This document shows, piece after piece, positions 19,856 to 31,989 of a stretch of DNA of 64,000 bases. Under the pieces are notes generated by a model. The model saw only the letters and a program-made list of their open reading frames with translations, was not told where the DNA came from and made no database searches. The stretch covers positions 47,511,134 to 47,575,133 of the forward strand of contig OY755044.1 of the NCBI GenBank assembly GCA_963576565.1, written 5' to 3'. Every line of letters begins with the position of its first letter. Position 1 is the stretch's first letter. The translations under genes were made by a program, and so were the position numbers. The stretch is from Aspidapion aeneum (lineage: Eukaryota; Arthropoda; Insecta; Coleoptera; Brentidae).

Positions 19856-20938
19856 TTTAATCATAACAAAAACATTTCATGTAAAAAAAAGCCAAGTTCG
19901 CGAAAATGGCATTTCGTACAAAGAATTGAGATAAAAGTAAAGCCACGTTCTCCAATACAAATTTCAAAATGAAAGGTCCTTACTAGTTTGGAAATGTTTT
20001 TTTAAACTTTGCTATTACAGCCAAACTTCTTTATGTTTAATTTAGCACTGTGCCTAAGAGTCATTTGCAGCCTGCAACTTTACATTTATAGAGAGTAAAT
20101 GAAAATATTGGACTTTTTAATTTTTTTCCCATGGTTTTATTATAATTTCTATCAGCATTCCAATGCTCAGCTCTCTAGCGTTTCTGAAAGTGGGCAATGT
20201 TAGTTTTATATAAATTTACATTTATAGGAGAGGGAAGTAAATTAAAATGTTGGTGTTTTTAAATTTTTTCATATAGTTTTATCATATTGTCTTTCAGTCT
20301 TAAAAAGTTCAGCTTTCTAGCGTTTCTGAAAGTGGGCAGTGTTACTTTTACATAACTTTACATTTATAGGGGAAGGAAGTAAGTTAGAATTTTGGGGTGT
20401 TTTAATTTTTTTCTATAACTTTATTATAGCAACTATCGGTCTTCCAAAGCTCAGCTCTCTAGCATGTCTGGAAGTAGACAATGTTACTTTTATTTAACTG
20501 TACATTTATAGGGGAGGGAAGTAAATTAGAATTTTGGGGTGTTTTAATTTTTTCCTATAGTTTTATCATAGTTCCTATCAGTCTGCCAAAGCTCAACTCT
20601 CTAGCATTTCTGGAAGTACTTTACATAACTTTAAATGTATAGGAGAGGGGAGTAAATTTAAATTTTGGGGTTTTTTGATTTTTTCCTATAGTTTTATCAT
20701 AGTTCCTATCAGTCTGCCAAAGCTCAACTCTCTAGCATTTCTGGAAGTGGGCGATGCTACTTTTACATAACTTTAAATGTATAGGGGAGGGGACTAAATT
20801 AAAATTTTGGGGTTTTTTGATTTTTTCCAGGGGTTTGGTCATAATTTCTATCAGTGTGCCAAATTTCAGCTTTGTAGCATGTCTGGAAGTACAGTAGAAT
20901 ATTGATGATCTATACATGAGTGAGTGAGTGGCAATTTC
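19856..20938 (+). mobile_element. R1 element, copy I, left part (split by FB1)
   Basis: R1 has an inner segment (19856-20080, with AACAAAAACATTTCATGTAA and GCACTGTGCCTAAGAGTCAT), then about six tandem monomers of about 140 bp carrying CTCTCTAGCGTTTCTGGAAG, ACTTTACATTTATAGGGGAG and TTTTATCATAGTTCCTATCA. It ends with a unique segment starting GTACAGTAGAAT and GAGTGAGTGAGTGGCAATTTC. Here the unique end is interrupted at 20938 by FB1 and resumes at 31805. R1 copies elsewhere: 48930-50165, 58764-60145 and 61139-61520. Short frames inside are repeat translations. Confidence 0.85.
20931..20938. repeat. FB1 target duplication, left
   Basis: GCAATTTC here is repeated at 31805-31812. Uninterrupted R1 copies have a single GGCAATTTCGA at this point (for example near 49931 and 61302), so the duplication arose on insertion. 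Confidence 0.9.
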
Positions 20939-21075
20939 AGTAGTGTGAAGTCTGCTCCAAAAGTTCCAGCTCCAGAAAGTTTTACGAACGCAGCTAAGCG
21001 CTACGTCGCTTTACATACAAGGTGCGTAGCGGTGGCCAAAGACACTGATCTCAATACCTACTATTAAGTCGTCTA
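20939..21075. repeat. FB1 left terminal inverted repeat
   Basis: The first 24 bases match the right end exactly in inverted orientation, the next 45-50 at roughly 80 percent. The match is lost across a GC-rich stretch, then CACTGATCTCAAT is shared again. Confidence 0.8.
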
Positions 21076-21138
21076 AATCGTTTAGCGCGTAAGAACACAC
21101 CTGCAAAGCAGAGTAGTGTTTGTTTGGACTCTTTACTA

Positions 21139-23255
21139 ACCCAGTCGAAATAGACAATTTTTCAATACCGTGTTTTCAAAAAATAATTATTTTATCAAAA
21201 AATCTAATTTTACACTTTGAAGTTTTTTAAACTGGTCGTATCTTGTTGTTACCTGTCAACATGTTAAAGGACACTTTAATACAATCCATTGAAAATAGGC
21301 CAAATCTTAATCTTGTCAATTTTACAATCTGTTCCAAAAAAATATGTTTAAAAAAAACGGATAAAAATCTGAATTTTTATTTAGCCTTAAGGAGGACAGT
21401 AGAGCTAATTTAAGGGAAAATAAGTTTAATTAGGAAGCTCGCCGAAGATTTATTTCTCAAATTTCAATATGTATTATTTATTTTTTTAATAAAAACGGAT
21501 TTTGAATTCATCTCGGTCTTTAACGCCTCGTCAGCTGTCAGCTGATCAGTGTTGGTTTGATGATTGCCTATACGATGCACATATTTTTAGACGGATCAAT
21601 AGAAGAGGCCGATTTTTACATAGTGCCGTGGGGCTGAAAGGATCTTAAAATGCTACCGGTATCTGTACACATGTTAAAGCTCATCAAGAGTAATTTATTA
21701 TAAGCCAGTTAAAGTAGAAAAAATCCAACAAAAAATGAGTTATTGTTAATTTTGAAACTGTTCCGAAAAAACTTTCCAACAAAAAATTAATAGAAAATAG
21801 TATTTGGCCGTTGCCTGTCAACATGTCAAAGCGCATCAGGGGCATTTTAATATAACCCAGTCAAAATGGTAAAAAACCGATAAAAAATTAGTTTTTCTTA
21901 ATTTTGAAACTGTTCCGGAAAAAACTTTTCTTCAAAAAATACACTAAAAGTAGTATTTTACCGTTGCCTATCAACATGTCAAAGCGCATCAGGGGCATTT
22001 TAATATAACCCAGTCAAAATGGAAAAAAACCGATAAAAACTAAGTTTTTCTTAATTTTGAAACTGTTCCGAAAAAAACTTTTTTTCAAAAAATAAATTAA
22101 AAGTAGTATTTTACCGTTGCCCATTAACATGTCAAAGCGTATTAGGGGCATTTTAATATAACCCAGTCAAAATGGGAAAAAACCAATAAAAAATTAGTTT
22201 TTCTTAATTTTGAAACTGTTCCGAAAAAAACTTTTCTACAAAAAATGAATTAAAAGTAGTATTTTGCCGTTGCCTATCAACATGTCAAAGCGCATCCGGA
22301 GCATTTTAATATAACCCAGTCAAAATGGGGAAAAAACCGATAAAAACTAAGTTTTTCTTAATTTTGAAACTGTTCCGAAAAAAACTTTTCTACAAAAAAT
22401 GAATTAAAAGTAGTATTTTGCCGTTGCCTGTCAACATGTCAAAGCGCATCAGGGGCATTTTAATATAACCCAGTCAAAATGGGAAAAAACCGATAAAAAA
22501 TTAGTTTTTCTTAATTTTGAAACTGTTCCGGAAAAAACTTTTCTTCAAAAAATACATTAGAAGTAGTATTTTACCGGTGCCTATCAACATTTTAAAGCGC
22601 ATCAGGGGCATTTTAATATAACCCAGTCAAAATGGGAAAAAACCGATAAAAACTAAGTTTTTCTTAATTTTGAAACTATTCCGAAAAAAACTTTTCTACA
22701 AAAAATGAATTAAAAGTAGTATTTTACCGTTGCCTATCAACATGTCAAAGCGCATTAGGAGCATTTTAATATAACCCACTCAAAATGGGAAAAAAACCGA
22801 TAAAAACTAAGTTTTTCTTAATTTTGAAACTGTTCCGAAAAAACTTTTCTTCAAAAAATACATTAAAAGTAGTATTTTACCCTTGCCTATCAACATGTCA
22901 AAGCGCATCAGGGGCATTTTAATATAACCCAGTCAATATGGGAAAAAACCGATAAAAAATTAGTTTCTCTTAATTTTAAAACTGTTCCGAAAAAATATTT
23001 TCTACAACAAATGAATTAAAAGTAGTATTTTGCCGTTGCCTGGCAACATGTCAAAGCGCATCAGGGGTATTTTAATATAACCCAGTCAAAATGGGAAAAA
23101 ACCGATAAAAATCGAGTTTTTCTTAATTTTAAAACTGTTCCGAAAAAAACTTTTCTACAAAAATGAATTAAAATTAGTATTTTACCGTTGCCTATCAACA
23201 TGTTAAAACGCATTAGGGGCATTTTAATATAACCCAGTCAAAATGGGAAAAAACA
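21139..23255 (+). repeat. FB1 left arm: 153-bp satellite, plus orientation
   Basis: Monomer anchor ACCCAGTCAAAATGGGAAAA recurs at 21856, 22009, 22162, 22315, 22469 and so on to about 23233, a period of 152-154 bp, ten good copies. Three decayed copies lie outside at about 21140, 21285 and 21704, with a 250-bp foreign stretch at about 21390-21650 between them. Other conserved words are CAACATGTCAAAGCGCATC and GAAACTGTTCCGAAAAAA. Edge monomers are the most diverged. Confidence 0.92.
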
Positions 23256-23490
23256 TTTTGAATAACTATTTAAGTAATTTAAATTCTTGTTTTTGCATTT
23301 TTGTAAAGTTAAAGCCTTCGACTCTTGCTATTGGACTTTGTCAAATACCGGCATGCCATGTTCTATAATAAACGTGATTATATTTCATGTTAATTCGGGT
23401 CAGATGATTATCTTAAAAAACCATGACAAAATGGCGGTCAACATTCTGTAGCCAATATCAGGGTGCGCAGTATTCAAAAGGAATGGCTTA
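23256..23490. other. FB1 central spacer between opposed arrays
   Basis: About 235 bp of non-satellite sequence separate the opposed arms. It contains GACAAAATGGCGGTCAACATT, an ATGGCGG-type word like those at 35886-36614, and no open frame of note. The copy number of this segment elsewhere cannot be judged. Confidence 0.8.
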
Positions 23491-23759
23491 AAATACTACG
23501 TTGAATTCATTTTTTGTAGAAAAGTTTTTTTCGGAACAGTTTTAAAATTAAGAAAAACTCATTTTTTATCGGTTTTTTCCCATTTTGACTGGGTTATATT
23601 AAAATGCCCCTGTTGCGCTTTGACATTTTGATAGGCAACGGTAAAATACTACTTTTAATTAATTTTTTGTAGAAAAGTTTTTTTCGGAACAGTTTCAAAA
23701 TTAAGAAAAACTCATTTTTTATCGGTTTTTTCCCATTTTGACTGGGTTATATTAAAATG

Positions 23760-26700
23760 CCCCTGATGCGCTGTGACATGTTGACAGGCAACGGCAAAAT
23801 ACTACTTTTAATTCATTTTTTGTAGAAAAGTTTTTTTCGGAACAGTTTCAAAATTAAGAAAAACTTAGTTTTTATCGGTTTTTTCCCATTTTGACTGGGT
23901 TATATTAAAATGCCCCTGATGCGCTTTGACATGATGATAGGCAACGGTAAAATACTACTTTTAATTAATTTTTTGTAGAAAAGTTTTTTCGGAACAGTTT
24001 CAAAATTAAGAAAAACTTAGTTTTTATCGGTTTTTTCCCATTTTGACTGGGTTATATTAAAATGCCCCTAATGCGCTTTGACATGTTAATGGGCAACGGT
24101 AAAATACTACTTTTAATTTATTTTTTGTAAAAAAGTTTTTTTTCGGAACAGTTTTAAAATGAAGAAAAACTAATTTTTTATCGGTTTTTTTCCATTTTAA
24201 CTGGGTTATATTAAAATGCCCCCTATGCGCTTTGACATGTTGACAGGCAACGGCAAAATACTACTTTTAATTCATTTTTTTTTGAAAAGTTTTTTTCGGA
24301 ACAGTTTCAAAATTAAGAAAAAGATAGTTTTTATCGGGTTTTTCCCATTTTGACTGGGTTATATTAAAATGCCCCTAATGCGCTTTGACATGTTGATAGC
24401 CAACGGTAAAATACTACTTCTAATTTATTTTTTAAAGAAAAGTTTTTTTCGGAACAGTTTCAAAATTAAGAAAAACTCATTTTTTTTCGGTTTTTTCCAA
24501 TATTGACTGGGTTATATTAAAATGCCCCTGATGCACTTTGACGTGTTGATAGGCAATGGTAAAATACTACTTTTAATGTATTTTTTGAAGAAAAGTTTTT
24601 TTCGGAACAGTTTCAAAATTAAGAAAAACTTAGATTTTATCGGTTTTTCCCCATTTTGACTGGGTTATATTAAAATGCCCCTAATACGCTTTGATATGTT
24701 AATGGGCAACGGTAAAATACTACTTTTAATTCATTTTTTGTAGAAAAGTTTTTTTCGGAACAGTTTCAAAATTAAGAAAAACTTAGTTTTTATCGGTTTT
24801 TGCCCATTTTGACTGCGTTATATTAAAATGCCCCTAATGCGCTTTGACATGTTGATAGGCATCGGTAAAATACTACTTTTAATTTATTTTTTGAAGAAAA
24901 GTTTTTTTTGGAACAGTTTCACAATTAAGAAAAACTCATTTTTTATCGGTTTTTTCCCATTTTGACTGGGTTATATTAAAATGCCCCTGATGCGCTTTGA
25001 CATGTTAATGGGCAACGGTAAAATACTACTTTCAATTCATTTTTTGTAGAAAAGTTTTTTTCGGAACAGTTTTAAAATTAAGAAAAACTCGATTTTTATC
25101 GGTTTTTTCCCATTTTGTCTGGGTTATATTAAAATGCCCCTGATGAGCTTTGACATGTTGACAGGCAACGGCAAAATACTACTTTTAATTCATTTTTTGT
25201 AGAAAAGTTTTTTTCGGAGCAGTTTCAAAATTAAGAAAAACTTAGTTTTTATCGGTTTTTTCCCATTTTGACTGGGTTATATTAAAATGCCCCTGATGCG
25301 CTTTGATATGTTGATAGGCAACGGTAAAATACTACTTTTAATGTATTTTTTGAAGAAAAGTTTTTTTCGGAACAGTTTCAAAATTAAGAAAAACTAATTT
25401 TTTATTGGTTTTTTCCCATTTTGACTGGGTTATATTAAAATGCCCCTGATGCGCTTTGACATGTTGATAGGCAACGGCAAAATACTACTTTTAATTTATT
25501 TTTTGAATAAAAGTTTTTTTCGGAACAGTTTCAAAATTAAGAAAAACTTAGTTTTTATCTGTTTTTTCCCGTTTTGACTGGGTTATATTAAAATGCCCCT
25601 GATGCGCTTTGACATGTTGATAGGCAACGGTAAAATACTACTTTTAATTTATTTTTTGAAGAAAAGTTTTTTTCGGAACAGTTTCACAATTAAGAAAAAC
25701 TCATTTTTTATCGGTTTTTCCCATTTTGACTGAGTTATATTAAAATGCCCCTGATGCGCTTTGACATGTTAATGGGCAACGGTAAAATACTACTTTTAAT
25801 TCATTTTTTGTAGAAAAGTTTTTTTCGGAACAGTTTTAAAATTAAGAAAAACTCGATTTTTATCGGTTTTTTCCCATTTTGACCGGGGTATATTAAAATG
25901 CCCCTGATGCGCTTTGACATGTTGACAGGCAACGGCAAAATACTACTTTTAATTCATTTTTTGTAGAAAAGTTTTTTTCGGAGCAGTTTCAAAATTAAGA
26001 AAAACTTAGTTTTTATCGGTTTTTTCCCATTTTGACTGGGTTATATTAAAATGCCCCTGATGCGCTTTGATATGTTGATAGGCAACGGTAAAATACTACT
26101 TTTAATGTATTTTTTGAAGAAAAGTTTTTTTCGGAACAGTTTCAAAATTAAGAAAAACTAATTTTTTATTGGTTTTTTCCCATTTTGACTGGGTTATATT
26201 AAAATGCCCCTGATGCGCTTTGACATGTTGATAGGCAACGGCAAAATACTACTTTTAATTTATTTTTTGAATAAAAGTTTTTTTCGGAACAGTTTCAAAA
26301 TTAAGAAAAACTTAGTTTTTATCTGTTTTTTCCCGTTTTGACTGGGTTATATTAAAATGCCCCTGATGCGCTTTGACATGTTGATAGGCAACGGTAAAAT
26401 ACTACTTTTAATTTATTTTTTGAAGAAAAGTTTTTTTCGGAACAGTTTCACAATTAAGAAAAACTCATTTTTTATCGGTTTTTTCCCATTTTGACTGGGT
26501 TATATTAAAATGCCCCTGATGCGCTTTGACATGTTAATGGACAACGGTAAAATACTACTTTTAATTCATTTTTTGTAGAAAAGTTTTTTTCGGAACAGTT
26601 TTAAAATTAAGAAAAACTCGATTTTTATCGGTTTTTTCCCATTTTGACTGGGTTATATTAAAATGCCCCTGATGAGCTTTGACATGTTGACAGGCAACGG

Positions 26701-27887
26701 CAAAATACTACTTTTAATTCATTTTTTGTAGAAAAGTTTTTTTCGGAGCAGTTTCAAAATTAAGAAAAACTTAGTTTTTATCGGTTTTTTCCCATTTTGA
26801 CTGGGTTATATTAAAATGCCCCTGATGCGCTTTGATATGTTGATAGGCAACGGTAAAATACTACTTTTAATGTATTTTTTGAAGAAAAGTTTTTTTCGGA
26901 ACAGTTTCAAAATTAAGAAAAACTAATTTTTTATTGGTTTTTTCCCATTTTGACTGGGTTATATTAAAATGCCCCTGATGCGCTTTGACATGTTGATAGG
27001 CAACGGCAAAATACTACTTTTAATTTATTTTTTGAATAAAAGTTTTTTTCGGAACAGTTTCAAAATTAAGAAAAACTTAGTTTTTATCTGTTTTTTCCCG
27101 TTTTGACTGGGTTATATTAAAATGCCCCTGATGCGCTTTGACATGTTGATAGGCAACGGTAAAATACTACTTTTAATTTATTTTTTGTAGAAAAGTTTTT
27201 TTCGGAACACTTTCAAAATTAAGAAAAACTCATTTTTTATTGGTTTTTCCCATTTTGACTGGGTTATATTAAAATGCCCCTAATGCGGTTTGACCTGTTG
27301 ATAGGCAACGGTAAAATACTACTTTTAATTCATTTTTTGTAGAAAAGTTTTTTTCGGAACAGTTTCAAAATTAAGAAAAACTTAGTTTTTATCTGTTTTT
27401 TCCCATTTTGACTGGGTTATATTAAAATGCCCCTGATGCGCTTTGACATGTTGATAGGCAACGGTAAAATATTACTTTTAATTAATTTTTTGTAGAAAAG
27501 TTTTTTTCGGAACACTTTCAAAATTAAGAAAAACTCATTTTTTATTGGTTTTTTCCCATTTTGACTGGGTTATATTAAAATGCCCCTGATGCGCTTTGAC
27601 ATGTGACAGGCAACGGCAAAATACTACTTTTAATGTATTTTTTGAAGAAAAGTTTTTTTCGGAACAGTTTCAAAATTAAGAAAAACTCATTTTTTATTGG
27701 TTATTTCCCATTTTGACTGGGTTATATTAAAATGCCCCTAATGCGCTTTGACATGTTGATAGGCAACGGTAAAATACTACTTTTAATTTATTTGTTAAAG
27801 AAAAGTTTTTTTCTGAACAGTTTCAAAATTAAGAAAAACTCATTTTTTATCGGTTTTTTCCCATTTTGACTGGGTTATATTAAAAGG
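23760..27887 (-). repeat. Satellite block A (27 monomers)
   Basis: Private variants here recur in block B. GACATGATGATAGGCAACGG lies at 23929 and 28057; CCCCCTATGCGCTTTG at 24219 and 28348; GATGAGCTTTGACATG at 25142 and 29271. The shift is 4128-4129 bp, or 27 monomers. Confidence 0.85.
25060..27355 (-). repeat. Five-monomer (765-bp) higher-order repeat, three tandem copies
   Basis: The private variant CGGAGCAGTTTC occurs at 25215, 25979 and 26744, spaced 764-765 bp. Accompanying variants in neighbouring monomers (GTTTTTATCTGTTTTTTCCC, TTTGAATAAAAGTTTTTTTC) recur at the same spacing. Block B carries only one copy of this unit (29344). Confidence 0.85.
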
Positions 27888-30480
27888 CCCCTGATGCGCT
27901 GTGACATGTTGACAGGCAACGGCAAAATACTACTTTTAATTCATTTTTTGTAGAAAAGTTTTTTTCGGAACAGTTTCAAAATTAAGAAAAACTTAGTTTT
28001 TATCGGTTTTTTCCCATTTTGACTGGGTTATATTAAAATGCCCCTGATGCGCTTTGACATGATGATAGGCAACGGTAAAATACTACTTTTAATTAATTTT
28101 TTGTAGAAAAGTTTTTTCGGAACAGTTTCAAAATTAAGAAAAACTTAGTTTTTATCGGTTTTTTCCCATTTTGACTGGGTTATATTAAAATGCCCCTAAT
28201 GCGCTTTGACATGTTAATGGGCAACGGTAAAATACTACTTTTAATTTATTTTTTGTAAAAAAGTTTTTTTTCGGAACAGTTTTAAAATGAAGAAAAACTA
28301 ATTTTTTATCGGTTTTTTTCCATTTTAACTGGGTTATATTAAAATGCCCCCTATGCGCTTTGACATGTTGACAGGCAACGGCAAAATACTACTTTTAATT
28401 CATTTTTTTTTGAAAAGTTTTTTTCGGAACAGTTTCAAAATTAAGAAAAAGATAGTTTTTATCGGTTTTTTCCCATTTTGACTGGGTTATATTAAAATGC
28501 CCCTAATGCGCTTTGACATGTTGATAGCCAACGGTAAAATACTACTTCTAATTTATTTTTTAAAGAAAAGTTTTTTTCGGAACAGTTTCAAAATTAAGAA
28601 AAACTCATTTTTTTTCGGTTTTTTCCAATATTGACTGGGTTATATTAAAATGCCCCTGATGCACTTTGACGTGTTGATAGGCAATGGTAAAATACTACTT
28701 TTAATGTATTTTTTGAAGAAAAGTTTTTTTCGGAACAGTTTCAAAATTAAGAAAAACTTAGATTTTATCGGTTTTTCCCCATTTTGACTGGGTTATATTA
28801 AAATGCCCCTAATACGCTTTGATATGTTAATGGGCAACGGTAAAATACTACTTTTAATTCATTTTTTGTAGAAAAGTTTTTTTCGGAACAGTTTCAAAAT
28901 TAAGAAAAACTTAGTTTTTATCGGTTTTTGCCCATTTTGACTGCGTTATATTAAAATGCCCCTAATGCGCTTTGACATGTTGATAGGCATCGGTAAAATA
29001 CTACTTTTAATTTATTTTTTGAAGAAAAGTTTTTTTTGGAACAGTTTCACAATTAAGAAAAACTCATTTTTTATCGGTTTTTTTCCCATTTTGACTGGGT
29101 TATATTAAAATGCCCCTGATGCGCTTTGACATGTTAATGGGCAACGGTAAAATACTACTTTTAATTCATTTTTTGTAGGAAAGTTTTTTTCGGAACAGTT
29201 TTAAAATTAAGAAAAACTCGATTTTTATCGGTTTTTTCCCATTTTGTCTGGGTTATATTAAAATGCCCCTGATGAGCTTTGACATGTTGACAGGCAACGG
29301 CAAAATACTACTTTTAATTCATTTTTTGTAGAAAAGTTTTTTTCGGAGCAGTTTCAAAATTAAGAAAAACTTAGTTTTTATCGGTTTTTTTCCCATTTTG
29401 ACTGGGTTATATTAAAATGCCCCTGATGCGCTTTGATATGTTGATAGGCAACGGTAAAATACTACTTTTAATGTATTTTTTGAAGAAAAGTTTTTTTCGG
29501 AACAGTTTCAAAATTAAGAAAAACTAATTTTTTATTGGTTTTTTCCCATTTTGACTGGGTTATATTAAAATGCCCCTGATGCGCTTTGACATGTTGATAG
29601 GCAACGGCAAAATACTACTTTTAATTTATTTTTTGAATAAAAGTTTTTTTCGGAACAATTTCAAAATTAAGAAAAACTTAGTTTTTATCTGTTTTTTCCC
29701 GTTTTGACTGGGTTATATTAAAATGCCCCTGATGCGCTTTGACATGTTGATAGGCAACGGTAAAATACTACTTTTAATTTATTTTTTGTAGAAAAGTTTT
29801 TTTCGGAACACTTTCAAAATTAAGAAAAACTCATTTTTTATTGGTTTTTCCCATTTTGACTGGGTTATATTAAAATGCCCCTAATGCGGTTTGACCTGTT
29901 GATAGGCAACGGTAAAATACTACTTTTAATTCATTTTTTGTAGAAAAGTTTTTTTCGGAACAGTTTCAAAATTAAGAAAAACTTAGTTTTTATCTGTTTT
30001 TTCCCATTTTGACTGGGTTATATTAAAATGCCCCTGATGCGCTTTGACATGTTGATAGGCAACGGTAAAATATTACTTTTAATTAATTTTTTGTAGAAAA
30101 GTTTTTTTCGGAACACTTTCAAAATTAAGAAAAACTCATTTTTTATTGGTTTTTTCCCATTTTGACTGGGTTATATTAAAATGCCCCTGATGCGCTTTGA
30201 CATGTGACAGGCAACGGCAAAATACTACTTTTAATGTATTTTTTGAAGAAAAGTTTTTTTCGGAACAGTTTCAAAATTAAGAAAAACTCATTTTTTATTG
30301 GTTATTTCCCATTTTGACTGGGTTATATTAAAATGCCCCTAATGCGCTTTGACATGTTGTTAGGCAACGGTAAAATACTACTTTTAATTTATTTGTTAAA
30401 GAAAAGTTTTTTTCTGAACAGTTTCAAAATTAAGAAAAACTCATTTTTTATTGGTTTTTTCCCATTTTGACTGCGTTATA
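27888..30480 (-). repeat. Satellite block B (17 monomers), near-copy of block A
   Basis: Its first part matches block A at a shift of 4128-4129 bp. Its last part matches at a shift of about 2601 bp (TAATGCGGTTTGACCTG at 27281 and 29882). The difference is 10 monomers, which equals two of the 765-bp higher-order repeats. Confidence 0.82.
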
Positions 30481-31671
30481 TTAAAAGGCCCCTAATGCGC
30501 TTTGACATGTTGATAGGCAACGGTAAAATACTACTTTTAATTCATTTTTTGTAGAAAAGTTTTTTTCGGAACAGTTTCAAAATTAAGAAAAACTTAGTTT
30601 TTATCGGTTTTTTCCCATTTTGACTGGGTTATATTAAAATGCCCCTGATGCGCTTTGACATGTTGATAGGCAACGGTAAAATACTACTTTTAATTTATTT
30701 TTTGAAGAAAAGTTTTTTTCGGAACAGTTTCAAAATTAAGAAAAACTAATTTTTTATTGGTTTTTTCCCATTTTGACTGGGTTATATGAAAATGCACCTA
30801 ATGCGCTTTGACATGTTAATGGGCAACGGTAAAATACTACTTTTAATTAATTTTTTTGTAGAAAAGTTTTTTTCGGAACAGTTTCAAAATTAAGAAAAAC
30901 TAATTTTTTATTGGTTTTTTTCCATTTCGATGCGCTTTGACATGTTGACAGGCAACGGCAAAATACTACTTTTAATTAATTTTTTGTAGAAAAGTTTTTT
31001 TCGGAACAGTTTTAGAATTAAGAAAAAGTTATTCTTTTCGAGTTTTTCCATTTCGACTGGGTTATATTAAAATGCCCTTGATGCGCTTTGACATGTTGAA
31101 AGACAACGGCAAAATACTACTTTTAATTCATTTTTTGTAGAAAATTTATTTTTGGAACAGTTTCAAAATTATGAAAAACTCATTTTTTATCGGTTTTTTC
31201 CCATTTTGAACAGGTTACATTTTAACGCCCTTGTTGCGCTTTGACATGTTCACAGGCAACGGCAAAATACTACTTTTGTTCCATTTTTTTTTGTAGAAAA
31301 ACGACATTACTACCTTTTGTCCATTTTTTGAAAAAATATTTCCTAATAATTAAAGTTTTAATTAACTTTAATGAACATCTTTGGGAAGGATATTTAGGAA
31401 AATTTTTCTATTTTGACTGGGTCAATAAGTTTTTTATGAATCCCTTATTATATCTGAGAAAACGTTGACACTTGTTGTGTTAAAAATTTTCAACAACAGG
31501 CAACCATAACAAAAGAGATAAAGTTTGACTGAAGATATTAGAGTTTCGTTGAGTATATCATCGCTTGAGAGCAGAATTAGCTATCTGCTATGTATTTTAA
31601 ATACCAGATACGCTAGTTCTTCTCTCATGCGACGATATATATATTCATAGATATTTTTCTACTTTTGATTG

Positions 31672-31804
31672 AGATCAGTGGCCCGGTCCGCCGCCTTCGC
31701 TCTGCTTCCTGGTAAGCACAGAGGCACCGGCGTGGGACGTAGCGCGTAGCCGCATTCGGATAAGTTTTTGGAGCTGGAAATTTTGGAGCAGACTTCACAC
31801 TACT
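31672..31804. repeat. FB1 right terminal inverted repeat
   Basis: Read inward from 31804 it starts AGTAGTGTGAAGTCTGCTCC and carries GGCTACGCGCTACGTC, matching the left terminus; the inner edge GATCAGTGGCCC inverts to CCACTGATC of the left side. Confidence 0.8.
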
Positions 31805-31989
31805 GCAATTTCGACGTTTTTTGAAATTTCGTAACTACTTTACTACTTTATTGAATTCCATGAAACTTGGAGGGGTTGTTATCTCTATGGAGATCTACGA
31901 CTTAAGGTAGGTCAAATATCGGTTGAAATGTTTCAAGAAAAGATGGTTACGGCGCGCGAACTTGGCGAGGCACTGCCGTGCCCTCAGAT
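31805..31989 (+). mobile_element. R1 element, copy I, right part, with FB1 target duplication
   Basis: The second GCAATTTC (31805-31812) restarts the R1 unique end: GACGTTTTTTGAAATTTCGT, then TTCAAGAAAAGATGG, and the terminus GGCACTGCCGTGCCCTCAG AT. The terminus is a compact near-palindrome, like a terminal hairpin. Confidence 0.85.

Larger units (their letters stand above)
23491..31275 (-). repeat. FB1 right arm: 153-bp satellite, inverted, about 51 copies
   Basis: The monomer is the reverse complement of the left arm (anchor TTTTGACTGGGTTATATTAA at 23585, 23738 and onward every about 153 bp). One monomer near 30930 lacks about 25-40 bp around the anchor. The outermost monomers past 31000 are diverged. 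The array has internal higher-order structure, listed next. Confidence 0.92.
20939..31804. mobile_element. FB1: 10.9-kb foldback-like element with satellite arms
   Basis: The termini AGTAGTGTGAAGTCTGCTCC (20939) and its exact inverse (ending 31804) are followed by about 50 bp of imperfect inverted match (CCAGCTCC, GCGCTACGTC) and, further in, by ACTGATCTCAAT on both sides. Between them are two opposed arrays of one 153-bp monomer, about 13 copies on the left and about 51 on the right, around a 235-bp single-copy spacer. The element is flanked by the 8-bp duplication GCAATTTC and lies in an R1 repeat. If the terminal C/G is counted as part of the element (CAGTAGTG...CACTACTG), the duplication would be 6 bp. 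No frame above about 60 codons lies within the arrays. It must therefore be non-autonomous. Size and asymmetry are unusual for a foldback element. Confidence 0.88.

Noticed and set aside
21139..31275. CRISPR array
   Set aside because: The whole 153-bp unit repeats with no unique spacers, the arrays invert, and the context is eukaryotic.
31241..31468. 75-codon frame at the FB1 right edge, considered as a transposase fragment
   Set aside because: It begins in satellite sequence and continues into AT-rich DNA without any catalytic motif.
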